DNA of 9,794 nucleotides. Origin: an uncultured Pedobacter sp. (lineage in GTDB: Bacteria; Bacteroidota; Bacteroidia; Sphingobacteriales; Sphingobacteriaceae). Positions 3,515-9,642 of this stretch are shown one piece after another. Position 1 is the first letter of the stretch; every line of letters starts with the position of its first letter. The position numbers and the translations under genes are program-made. Location: the NCBI GenBank assembly GCA_938008555.1, contig CALLKE010000271.1:1-9794 (forward strand), in the 5' to 3' direction. The notes below the pieces were generated by a model, which saw only the letters and a list, made by a program, of their open reading frames with translations, searched no databases and was not told the DNA's origin.

Positions 3515-4381
3515 TTATTCAGTAGCTGGACAACTAACTGTAATTGTACCAGAAGTTACGCTAGGTGTATTTCCAGTTGTACTACTATTTGTGGTTGTCG
3601 GTGTAATTGTACACTGAGGTTGTGTGTATGGTCCCGGAGAGTTAAATCTAGAGTTTGCACCTTGGTTCAAGATACCAGAACCGAAGTTTTGTGCTCCGAG
3701 TCCACCAGAACCTACTCCGCTGTAACGACCTACAAGATTAGCACCAGCATAGTCTCCACCTACATTCCAAGTATAGCTTGGTTGCCCTAGTGATCCAACA
3801 ACTGATTGAATTGTTGAATTACTCGAACTCACAATATTAGAAAGACCTTGCCACTGAGCAGCTTGTCCTTTATATGAGAACTCTGCTGAAATACGGTTTG
3901 TTACTTCATGCTCTTTATTACTCAAGAATCCCAACACTGGACTAGCTAAAGCAGGGATACCGCCCGGTACAAGAACAGAAGCTACTTGTACAAAACGATC
4001 TAATCCATCACGTTCTGGAGGAGGAGTCACATTTGGCATAGCGCGAGGAACCTCGTTTGTCGCTGGAGTTGAATTACCAGTACCAGAGCCTTTTGTTGCC
4101 CCAAGAAGTGCGACAGTCGCAGTAACCTTAGTCAACTCAGTTGCACCAGTTGATGAACCCACTTCCTTCAATGCTGTAGCAAACGCAGTTTGACCGGCTA
4201 GTTCCGCTTGACGTGTTTTTTCACGCTCAATCATCAATTCAACCTGTTTCAGAGTAACTTGATTATTACTCTGCGTCATCTGTAATGCTACCTCTGCATT
4301 TGATTTCTGGTTCGGATTGCTCCCGCATGCAGCCAAAGCCATAGTCGCCATAACTGCGATTGTAATTAGTTTAAATTTCAT
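3515..4381 (-). CDS. Lipoprotein with Gly/Ser/Thr-rich C-terminus, function unknown
   Basis: This 288-aa protein has a clear lipoprotein signal: MKFK, hydrophobic residues 5-18, and lipobox L16-A17-A18-C19. Gly follows the lipidated Cys, consistent with an outer-membrane destination by the enterobacterial rule. Residues about 26-75 are rich in Gln, Glu and Lys and could be an amphipathic helix or coiled coil. Residues about 80-105 are Thr/Ala/Gly-rich. A second hydrophobic Gly/Pro/Val stretch lies near 132-150 (VLVPGGIPALASPVLG). The last 80 residues are low-complexity Gly, Ser, Asn and Thr with two cysteines that could pair. The start is supported by AAGGAG 6 nt upstream. I recognise no family. 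Together with the partial lipoprotein at 46-347, it hints at envelope modification or exclusion of other phages, but this is only context. It is followed directly by tRNA-Gln. Confidence 0.9.
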   Translation of the reverse strand: MKFKLITIAVMATMALAACGSNPNQKSNAEVALQMTQSNNQVTLKQVELMIEREKTRQAELAGQTAFATALKEVGSSTGATELTKVTATVALLGATKGSGTGNSTPATNEVPRAMPNVTPPPERDGLDRFVQVASVLVPGGIPALASPVLGFLSNKEHEVTNRISAEFSYKGQAAQWQGLSNIVSSSNSTIQSVVGSLGQPSYTWNVGGDYAGANLVGRYSGVGSGGLGAQNFGSGILNQGANSRFNSPGPYTQPQCTITPTTTNSSTTGNTPSVTSGTITVSCPATE

Positions 4382-4440
4382 TTTTACTCCTTGTTAAAAC
4401 ACTCTTTTGTCAACCTTCCAAGAATCCCAGTAGATCATTT

Positions 4441-4497
4441 GGCGACAGCCCAAAGCTGGCGCTTTATTCTGGTAGTAGACGCAAGACATGCGTCTAC
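4441..4497. other. Two hairpins between tRNA-Glu and the lipoprotein gene
   Basis: GTAGACGCA (4475-4483) pairs perfectly with TGCGTCTAC (4489-4497) over 9 bp with a 5-nt loop. A second hairpin, GCG-A-CAGC with GCTG-G-CGC, lies at about 4442-4462. On the plus strand the first is followed by five Ts, but no plus-strand gene ends here. On the minus strand it directly follows tRNA-Glu, where it could stall RNA polymerase or protect or process the tRNA 3' end. Confidence 0.5.
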
Positions 4498-4504
4498 ATC
4501 TTTT

Positions 4505-4582
4505 TGGCAGTCGCACCGGGAGTTGAACCCGATTTTCCAGCTTGAAAGGCTGGCGTCCTAACCAATCGTAGACGATGCAACC
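4505..4582 (-). tRNA. tRNA-Glu(UUC)
   Basis: The acceptor is GGUUGCA/UGCGACU (7 pairs including G-U), with discriminator G and encoded CCA. The D-stem is GUC/GAC, the anticodon arm is CCAGC-CUUUCAA-GCUGG (UUC), and the T-arm is UCGGG-UUCAACU-CCCGG. It stands alone between the zinc protein and the lipoprotein. The 122-bp spacer upstream (4583-4704) holds no gene, only a weak TATAAA near 4593-4598 and the inverted repeat TTACTA/TAGTAA. Confidence 0.92.
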
Positions 4583-4704
4583 GTAGTATTTATAGACTTA
4601 TTTAATTGTGCAGTATCTTATTACTAGGTAAATAGTAACTAAGCACAAGACAAGTAAATAAACCCAACTATGCATATTTTAACTTACTTTTCGAACTTTA
4701 CAAA

Positions 4705-4944
4705 TTAATTTTCATCATCGTATCTTTTTGCTTCTGCTCTAGAAGAAATTATAGCACAGGTAACTTCATATCCGGGTAAATTATCTCCGGGGAGACTCCA
4801 ATAGTCATCAATCGCAAATCTGCAAGTATCACAGATTCCGTTTGCAATTGCTACCTCTGTTCTGTAAATTGTAGCACACAAACTGCAAATATTCGAGTAT
4901 TTTGGTGACTTATAGGTCTTGTGTGCTTTTTGGCTATTCTTCAT
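4705..4944 (-). CDS. Small zinc-ribbon protein, function unknown
   Basis: This 79-aa protein has two CxxC knuckles, C20-S-L-C23 and C38-D-T-C41, spaced 14 residues apart, the pattern of a zinc ribbon or treble-clef-like fold. A basic N-terminal tail (residues 1-16, Lys-rich) could contact nucleic acid, and the C-terminus is acidic. The only Met is the first residue. Its Shine-Dalgarno (AAGGGG, 4946-4951) is unusually close to the ATG (1 nt), so translation may be weak or depend on the leader fold. It is preceded by its own sigma70-like promoter (5067-5095) and a structured leader of about 115 nt. Such small CxxC proteins are common in phages and often bind host RNA polymerase or DNA, but no specific relative is recognised. 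Confidence 0.75.
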   Translation of the reverse strand: MKNSQKAHKTYKSPKYSNICSLCATIYRTEVAIANGICDTCRFAIDDYWSLPGDNLPGYEVTCAIISSRAEAKRYDDEN

Positions 4945-4970
4945 TCCCCTTGTTTACCTTCCTTTATAGG

Positions 4971-5049
4971 CCCGGTTACTTATCCGGGGTCAGATAATAA
5001 GGCGCACCTTGAACCTGACAGAGCAAAGACAGCTTATGCAGCGCTGTCT
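4971..5049 (-). promoter_or_regulatory. Hairpin-rich leader of the zinc-ribbon gene
   Basis: Three hairpins lie between the promoter and the start codon. AGACAGC/GCTGTCT is at 5027-5049. A nested GTCAG/CTGAC with inner AAGG-TGCG-CCTT is near 4990-5019. CCCGG/CCGGG is at 4971-4988, just ahead of the ribosome site. The first is followed by a weak T-rich stretch, so it might also terminate transcripts from the HNH-like gene. No known riboswitch class is recognised. Confidence 0.45.
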
Positions 5050-5066
5050 AAAATCATAGATTTAAC

Positions 5067-5095
5067 AATCTATCACATTTTTGATAGAAAGTCAA
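5067..5095 (-). promoter_or_regulatory. Sigma70-type promoter for the zinc-ribbon gene
   Basis: TTGACT (5095-5090), a 17-bp spacer, then TAGATT (5072-5067), preceded by TGTGA. It closely resembles the promoter at 8289-8317 (TTGACT-17-TAGAAT with TGTGC). It lies immediately after the stop of the HNH-like gene, so it restarts transcription between the PhoH operon and the downstream genes and tRNAs. Confidence 0.75.
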
Positions 5096-5097
5096 GC

Positions 5098-5589
5098 TTA
5101 TTCATCAAAAATACAATATCTTGTAAGAATTTTACTATATTTCAACTTTAGCTTTAATACAAATTTCTTAGCCACTTCACTATCTTTGATGACCTTCTTT
5201 TTAAGAACTCCGTTTTCACGGTATTGAACTACATAAGAGAACTTATCCTTTGGATGCAGTAAAAGCTGGATATCTTCAGTAAGATTTAAGTAAGCTTCTT
5301 TAACCTGCTTATATTCTTCTGAGCTAATCCAAATCAAATTATTGATTCTGTTATCACTTTCCTGCATATTTCTGTGCAGAATTCTAGCTGCAACTATAGG
5401 CAGTTCGTTATAAAAGAGTACCCAAGCAACTTGATCAGCTTTCATTTTAGTTACTTTTCGTGTTTCTGGATCATAAATATGCAAAAGGTTGGAGAAATCA
5501 GGAACTAAGGGTTTACCAGAATTTTTAGTAAACTCTCCAGTTTCAGAGTTATATTTAAGTAACTCTTTCAACTTCTCTACCTTTAGCAT
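5098..5589 (-). CDS. HNH-type homing-endonuclease-like protein, possibly degenerate
   Basis: This 163-aa protein starts with LKELLKYNSETGEF, typical of the N-terminus of phage HNH proteins. Its middle, residues 66-95, resembles the HNH_3 motif: H72 followed by D79-N80-R81-I-N83-N84-L-I-W and SSEEY. The usual second His of the HH/DH pair is missing (L71-H72), and the metal-site pattern is not fully convincing, so activity is uncertain. The C-terminal part (YVVQYRENGVLKKK, then a Lys-rich helix) resembles an AP2-like DNA-binding region. It is about the usual size for free-standing phage HNH endonucleases. It sits 12 nt after the ClpP-like stop with a strong AAGGAGGAG site, at the end of the PhoH operon. 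With the intein in PhoH, this makes two homing-related elements in one operon. Confidence 0.7.
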   Translation of the reverse strand: MLKVEKLKELLKYNSETGEFTKNSGKPLVPDFSNLLHIYDPETRKVTKMKADQVAWVLFYNELPIVAARILHRNMQESDNRINNLIWISSEEYKQVKEAYLNLTEDIQLLLHPKDKFSYVVQYRENGVLKKKVIKDSEVAKKFVLKLKLKYSKILTRYCIFDE

Positions 5590-5601
5590 ATCTCCTCCTT
5601 A

Positions 5602-6252
5602 TTAGGTTTCTTCTTCCTTCTTTGCAGCTTTAGCCTTGATTTTAGCAGCTTTCTTCTGTTTTTCCAGTCTTTTTTCTAGTCTGGCTACGATTTCTTCATC
5701 ATCAACCCAGATTTCGAGACCTTTATCTACATCTGAAATTTCTTCTACAGTAAGAAAATCTTTATAGATTTCGTGCATATTCTTCCGTACTTTTGCACTA
5801 AAGAACAGAGCATGGTCTTCTACATTCTTTTGCTTTCCTGCGCTACCAAAACTAGCTTGATGAAACATCATATACGAGTTCTTCTGCACTTTTACCAGAG
5901 GACAACTCAAGGCAATCATTGTACCAGCACTAATACAAGCACCACGAATATTTGCAATTACTTCAGCGTCTGTATTTGAAATAGCATTGATAATGGCTAG
6001 AGCACCATGTAAGTCTCCGCCATAAGTATCAATATGGAAAATAACCCGATCGCCTTCGGAAAGATTCTGCATATGCTCAATCAATGGTCTATAGTATTTA
6101 GATTCCTGAATCATTTCATCCAGATAGACATCTAATTTACTAAAAGTCTTATTTGATACAGCATAGGATAAGAATTTCTCCTTTTGAAACGGATCATTAT
6201 CCTCTTCCTCTTCATTACGACCTTTGTTGGAAACTCTATAATTTTTTTGCAT
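5602..6252 (-). CDS. ClpP-fold serine protease
   Basis: This 216-aa protein has the ClpP/crotonase core: the oxyanion strand RVIFHIDTYGGD (residues 69-80), the nucleophile S108 in ACISAG, the catalytic H131 in MMFHQAS, and a likely acid at D174 in EEISD. So the Ser-His-Asp triad is complete. Residues 1-30 are a charged tail (EEEED). The last 25 residues are Lys/Ala/Glu-rich and probably disordered. ClpP proteins are normally about 195-205 aa and form stacked rings fed by AAA+ unfoldases. In phages this fold also serves as a prohead protease, but no scaffold or capsid gene is near. The start overlaps the end of phoH by 17 nt, with AAGGAG inside phoH, so the two are probably translationally coupled. 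It may degrade host or phage proteins or alter the host ClpP; the partner is unknown. Confidence 0.9.
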   Translation of the reverse strand: MQKNYRVSNKGRNEEEEDNDPFQKEKFLSYAVSNKTFSKLDVYLDEMIQESKYYRPLIEHMQNLSEGDRVIFHIDTYGGDLHGALAIINAISNTDAEVIANIRGACISAGTMIALSCPLVKVQKNSYMMFHQASFGSAGKQKNVEDHALFFSAKVRKNMHEIYKDFLTVEEISDVDKGLEIWVDDEEIVARLEKRLEKQKKAAKIKAKAAKKEEET

Positions 6253-7924
6253 GTCTCTCCTTTTCTTCTACTTGTTCTTTATCGAAAGCAATAACGAATT
6301 CTCTAACAATATCGTGTCTAAGAATGTCCTCGTACCCTAGATAAGTAATTCCTACGTTCGGGATATCGTACTTATCAACAATCCCTAATAGATAAGACAA
6401 TCCATCTTTCTTATTCTTTACATCCGTTTGTACTCCAGAATCATCTCCTAAGAAAATCATCTGCGAACCTTCTCCGATACGGGTAGTCAAGGCTTGCACC
6501 TCTTCTGCATACAGGTTCTGGCAATTACCAGAGATAAATACCTTTTTATTCTGTCTAACAATAATCATTCCAGTAGAGACTGTCGCACAATATACTTTTC
6601 CGGAGTAATTTGTTTTCTCAGTTTTCATCTTTTGAACCGTTTTATATTTTAGTTTAGAAACATTTAAACGGTAATTCAATTTCGGTTTGGTTTTGAAAAT
6701 ATCTCGTTTATCCTCTTGAACACCAAAATTTGCTGAGTATCCTGTGATGTGGGCAATAGCCTGTACTACCTCAATATTGTGTAAATTGGTAGAACAATAA
6801 GTATAGTTTTCTCCACGGATATGAGAATCCCAGTATTTTACCTCATCAATAAATTGCTGTGCATATGAATATTCGAGGATTTTAGACAGATCAAAATTCT
6901 TTTCCTTCAAATTCCCTACAAACAGTTTTGGGCTATATTTTGGTAAATAGAATTTAATTCTTCCAGCCTTATCTCTTGCGTATTCACTGTATTTAATTCC
7001 AGCATCTATTAATGCTTGCCTAAATCTCGTTATTTTTCTTTCTTTTGAAAACTGGATTTCCCAGTATGGACTGTTTGTAGATGCTTTTGAATAAGTTCCA
7101 TCAGCCTGTAGTGCGCAATCTATAATGACTGAAGTGTCTTTTATAGATTGATTACTCAATACTCCTGTGGTTGGAATTTTAGCTTTCCAATTCAGTTTTG
7201 CATCAAATCTCTGTTTATGAAGATTCCCATCAATTTCAAATACAGCAGAATGCCCCGCAGTAGCTTGCATTGAAAATTGGTCTCTGTAGTGTTTTACCAT
7301 CTCTCCATTATAATCTTTTACAACTAATCGAGAAGGGATTTCAAAAGTAATTGAACCATCTTCCTTATATGAAGCGATCTGCTCGTTTTCTTGTAAACTA
7401 TCAAACCTCTTAAATCCATCTCTAGTTAATACTTCTGTTGAAGGGTCAAAACATTCATCTACAATGATAGTAGCATAGTCCCAAGACCTTCCTCGGATTG
7501 TTTCTAAAGAACAAATTTCGATTACTCCTGACTTCAACCAGATATCGACTCTAGCAGGAGTAAGGAAATCTTTTAGGTATGAAATCATCTGAGCATAGTA
7601 CGGGAATAGCTTCTCTTCTAATTCTCCGGGTAAGAACCCAATACTACGACCAGCTAGAGGCTGATATGCTCGTATAAGAATAATCTGTTTAGTCCTTCCG
7701 GTATGTACCTGTTTAGCTGCATGATGACACGCAATAAAGGTCTTGCCTACGCCGGAACTCCCCGCAGCGACAACTACTGTATCATTCTCTAAGCAATCTA
7801 CAAGATGTTCTTGATTCTGTGTCTTAGGATAGATATTGGGGATTTGTGTAGAATTTTTATTATTATCTCTTTGGATTCTTACAGGCTTACTCTCAACTTT
7901 CTTTTTTAAAGACTTTGTTGCCAT
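6236..7924 (-). CDS. phoH: PhoH-family ATPase interrupted by an intein
   Basis: The host protein is PhoH-like (extein 252 aa: residues 1-157 plus 468-562). It has the P-loop G55-SSGVGK-T62, the PhoH-typical region QIILIRAYQPLAGRSIGFLPGE, and Walker B TIIVDE at 152-157. After splicing this continues as C468-Q-N, then the sensor-like FLGDD near 491-495. PhoH proteins are ATPases, some fused to or acting with RNases, and are very common in phages. Residues 158-467 are an intein (separate entry). The start at 7924 has AAAGGAG 12 nt upstream, a rather long spacing. It follows the small Lys-rich gene and overlaps the ClpP-like gene, so all three share one operon from the promoter at 8289-8317. ATPase activity requires the intein to splice, because the Walker B region is split. 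Confidence 0.95.
   Translation of the reverse strand: MATKSLKKKVESKPVRIQRDNNKNSTQIPNIYPKTQNQEHLVDCLENDTVVVAAGSSGVGKTFIACHHAAKQVHTGRTKQIILIRAYQPLAGRSIGFLPGELEEKLFPYYAQMISYLKDFLTPARVDIWLKSGVIEICSLETIRGRSWDYATIIVDECFDPSTEVLTRDGFKRFDSLQENEQIASYKEDGSITFEIPSRLVVKDYNGEMVKHYRDQFSMQATAGHSAVFEIDGNLHKQRFDAKLNWKAKIPTTGVLSNQSIKDTSVIIDCALQADGTYSKASTNSPYWEIQFSKERKITRFRQALIDAGIKYSEYARDKAGRIKFYLPKYSPKLFVGNLKEKNFDLSKILEYSYAQQFIDEVKYWDSHIRGENYTYCSTNLHNIEVVQAIAHITGYSANFGVQEDKRDIFKTKPKLNYRLNVSKLKYKTVQKMKTEKTNYSGKVYCATVSTGMIIVRQNKKVFISGNCQNLYAEEVQALTTRIGEGSQMIFLGDDSGVQTDVKNKKDGLSYLLGIVDKYDIPNVGITYLGYEDILRHDIVREFVIAFDKEQVEEKERHAKKL
6524..7453 (-). mobile_element. Intein in PhoH with LAGLIDADG-like homing endonuclease domain
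   Basis: The element is 310 aa, residues 158-467 of the ORF. The splice block A is C158-F-D-P-S-T-E-V-L-T. Block B is A221-T-A-G-H225-S-A-V-F. The C-terminal blocks are GKVYCATVSTG followed by VFISGN467, then Cys468 as the +1 nucleophile. The penultimate residue is Gly, not the usual His. Between them lie two DOD-like motifs, IIDCALQADGTYS (267-279) and FIDEVKYWDSHIRG (358-371), then a typical VVQAIAHITGY helix. The second motif is altered, so nuclease activity is doubtful. It is inserted right after the Walker B DE, a conserved site typical for inteins. Confidence 0.92.
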
Positions 7925-7990
7925 TGATGTCTTTGTACTCCTTTGGTGCTTTATACGTCTGAAACTTCTGCTGCTTTAACTTCTTTACTT

Positions 7991-8221
7991 TCAGCTTTTT
8001 TCCTTCTTAGCAGCTTTATCAACTTTTTCAGCTTTGTGAACTTTTACTTCTTCTTTTTGTAGAAGTAAGGTTCCTCGGTAGTACGTCCCCATTTGTTGCG
8101 GGAATCCTTCATTAGTCATGAAATCTAATTCATACCCTTCTTGAACACCAGCTTGGACAGCTTTTAGAAATTCAATAAACCCGTAGGCTTCAATGACTTT
8201 CTTATCTTCTTTTTCTTTCAT
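7991..8221 (-). CDS. Small Lys/Glu-rich protein, first gene of the PhoH operon
   Basis: This 76-aa protein is not recognised. Residues about 8-55 look globular (VIEAYGFIEFLKAVQAG). The tail from 56 on is Lys/Ala/Glu/Val-rich and probably disordered, like the tail of the ClpP-like protein. The start is fixed by GGAGGA 6 nt upstream and by the promoter at 8289-8317. The stop follows a run of six A (7996-8001). If one A is dropped, the frame continues AESKEVKAAEVSDV and ends at TAA 7951-7953, keeping the same composition and ending just before the PhoH ribosome site. The true product may therefore be about 90 aa, through a sequencing indel or a frameshift. Confidence 0.75.
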   Translation of the reverse strand: MKEKEDKKVIEAYGFIEFLKAVQAGVQEGYELDFMTNEGFPQQMGTYYRGTLLLQKEEVKVHKAEKVDKAAKKEKS

Positions 8222-8288
8222 AGGATTCCTCCATAGTTATGTTAGTAAGTTAGTAAGTCCTGAAGTTGAATAACCCAGGATGAATGTA

Positions 8289-8317
8289 ATTCTAGCACAC
8301 CAGAACACCAAAGTCAA
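8289..8317 (-). promoter_or_regulatory. Strong sigma70-type promoter for the PhoH operon
   Basis: TTGACT (8317-8312), a 17-bp spacer ending in TGTGC, then TAGAAT (8294-8289). Transcription would begin near 8282, giving a leader of about 60 nt before ATG 8221. The leader contains a TTAGTAAG direct repeat (near 8243-8258). The promoter is of host type, suggesting early or middle expression by host RNA polymerase. Confidence 0.85.
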
Positions 8318-8322
8318 GTTTC

Positions 8323-8360
8323 TGCCTTGCGTTCGCAATAATGCCTTGCGTTCGCAATAA
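8323..8360. repeat. Tandem 19-bp direct repeat, two copies
   Basis: Two exact copies of TGCCTTGCGTTCGCAATAA lie at 8323-8341 and 8342-8360. Each contains the near-palindrome TTGCG-TT-CGCAA. The next 20 bp hold another small dyad, GTCC-TTC-GGAC (near 8370-8380). They lie just upstream of the PhoH-operon promoter. Their role is unknown. Confidence 0.85.
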
Positions 8361-8445
8361 TGCTCGTCGTCCTTCGGACTCCTTTAGCACAATAACAATG
8401 TATCTACAAATATTCTTATGTATATAGTTATATAAGTAATTACAT

Positions 8446-8457
8446 CAGACTAGTCTG
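8446..8457. repeat. 12-bp perfect palindrome CAGACTAGTCTG
   Basis: This is a perfect dyad in an AT-rich stretch between the tandem repeats and the divergent promoters. A 5-bp hairpin, AGCCC-TTGAG-GGGCT, follows at about 8493-8507. They could be operator or terminator parts; nothing more can be said. Confidence 0.5.
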
Positions 8458-8577
8458 TTACATTTTATGAAATATCATAGGTATAAGGAGTAAGCCCTTG
8501 AGGGGCTAGACACAATACAAAGGTATCTTTCATGTATCTAACGCCTTACTGATGTATCTACTTATGTAAGTACTTTT

Positions 8578-8606
8578 AGTCTAGCATACTTTTTCCCTTT
8601 TGTCAA
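8578..8606 (-). promoter_or_regulatory. Sigma70-type promoter, leftward
   Basis: A perfect -35 TTGACA (8606-8601), 17-bp spacer ending in TATGC, and TAGACT (8583-8578). It points toward the PhoH operon about 290 bp upstream of that operon's own promoter. It lies back to back with the rightward promoter at 8648-8676. Confidence 0.8.
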
Positions 8607-8647
8607 GTATCCTTAGACTCTTAGCACAACAACAAGAACAAGAAGTA

Positions 8648-8676
8648 TTGACTTTTTGTGAGAAGTGTGCTACCCT
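8648..8676 (+). promoter_or_regulatory. Sigma70-type promoter, rightward
   Basis: TTGACT (8648-8653), 17-bp spacer ending in TGTGC, and TACCCT (8671-8676), a weaker -10. It is the only good plus-strand promoter in the window. No convincing gene follows before the window end, so it could make a non-coding RNA or serve genes beyond 9794. Confidence 0.65.
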
Positions 8677-9287
8677 AATATTACTATATGTATAGTACTA
8701 TATGTAAGTACTTATGTAGGTTACATACATAGGTATCATGCATAGTACTTATATACTGAAAGTATCTAATATCTATGTAACCTTATCTACTTAAAGATAG
8801 CTGAAAAGCTATCAATACCTCTAATTACAAAGTAACTATAGACGTAATGGTAAATAAAACAACAACAATAAGGTAATTATATTTGTAATTATGTCTGTAT
8901 AGGCGGTCTTAGCACGGAGGAAAGACGGAGTAAATCGACCCTTTCAGGGACAGGTTAAGGTGATTCTTTGATTATAGCCTTTTAGAGCGATTAGAAATGC
9001 TTCGGATGAGTGCAGATACCAGAAAAGTATTTGGAACGCAGGAAGGTGCCTTTCCGCTTCAGGAATGCGTATTTGTGCAACAGGTTGTTGGTCGTATTTT
9101 CAAATTATGCATAGTATGGTCAGATAAAACAGGATAATTGGTGTAATTACTAGCATAAAAATATCCAATTGTCAATAGGGTAAATATATTTATTTTATGT
9201 AGATATTAGGTGATTTACTCTAAAGTGCAAGATACTTATGCAAAGTACGAATAGTTTAATGCAAATATCGCATTAAGTACACCTGTA
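8677..9287. other. Gene-poor region with palindromes and possible structured RNA
   Basis: No convincing gene is seen. The 8685-8760 stretch is dense in dyads: TATAGTACTATA, TATGTA-GGT-TACATA, and repeated GTAAGTACTTATG. At 8796-8813 GATAGCT-GAAA-AGCTATC is a perfect GNRA-capped hairpin in the plus-strand RNA. At 8905-9070 several hairpins (GTCTT/AAGAC, CCCT/AGGG, ACGCA enclosing GGAAGG/CCTTTCC then TGCGT) suggest a structured RNA downstream of the rightward promoter. A 46-codon plus frame (8997-9137) overlaps this part but has only a weak ribosome site. Confidence 0.4.
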
Positions 9288-9350
9288 GTATCCTGCATTA
9301 CGTGCATGACTACGTGCATTATCCTGCGGATAATCCTGCATTATACTGCA
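9288..9350. repeat. TGCAT-rich repeat block
   Basis: TGCAT recurs several times. TACGTGCAT occurs twice 12 bp apart (9299-9307 and 9311-9319), ATCCTGCATTA occurs twice, and ATTATCC-TGC-GGATAAT (9318-9334) is a perfect inverted repeat whose arms resemble DnaA half-sites. More TGCAT/ATGCA copies lie at 9655-9720 beyond the DnaA boxes. The layout resembles replication-origin iterons. Confidence 0.6.
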
Positions 9351-9609
9351 TGTAGTACATCTGTATTATTTAGATAATAGCAACAATTGCACCTTTGTTT
9401 TTACATTTGTTTAAAATATAAATATAATTGTTCAGGGTAAATATCAAGGAAATATCCTATGAAATATATGTTCAGAATATCTTGGGTTTACTCTGCAGCT
9501 TGGCAGGGGGTCTTGATAGCCCCACCGCCCGTACTTTACCTGCGTATCCTAATTCCAAAATATCCAATATAATCAACGACTTACAAGCGGCTCTTCATGC
9601 GTTACATCC

Positions 9610-9642
9610 TGTGGATAAACCTGTGGATAAACCTGTGGATAA
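9610..9642. repeat. Three DnaA boxes at 12-bp spacing (candidate origin)
   Basis: TGTGGATAA, the complement of the consensus DnaA box TTATCCACA, occurs exactly three times, at 9610-9618, 9622-9630 and 9634-9642, in a perfect 12-bp period. A near match to half a box (TTATCC) lies at 9675-9680. The flanks are AT-rich on the left (9360-9440). This could be a host-DnaA-dependent replication origin or a DnaA titration or regulation site. Confidence 0.8.

Noticed and set aside
3461..3790. Plus-strand frame overlapping tRNA-Gln and the lipoprotein gene
   Set aside because: It is antisense to a well-supported lipoprotein and a tRNA, with no signals of its own.
4400..4413. TTGACA upstream of the 288-aa lipoprotein as a promoter
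   Set aside because: At 17 bp from it stands GGAGTA, part of the ribosome site, not a -10 box. No alternative spacing gives a fair match.
4475..4505. Intrinsic terminator on the plus strand
   Set aside because: The hairpin plus T5 looks right, but no plus-strand gene or promoter lies upstream and the T-run abuts the tRNA-Glu CCA end. It is recorded as a hairpin only.
8997..9137. 46-codon plus-strand frame
   Set aside because: Only a weak GAG-like site precedes it, and it overlaps a stretch with RNA-like hairpins. It is mentioned in the region entry but not called as a gene.
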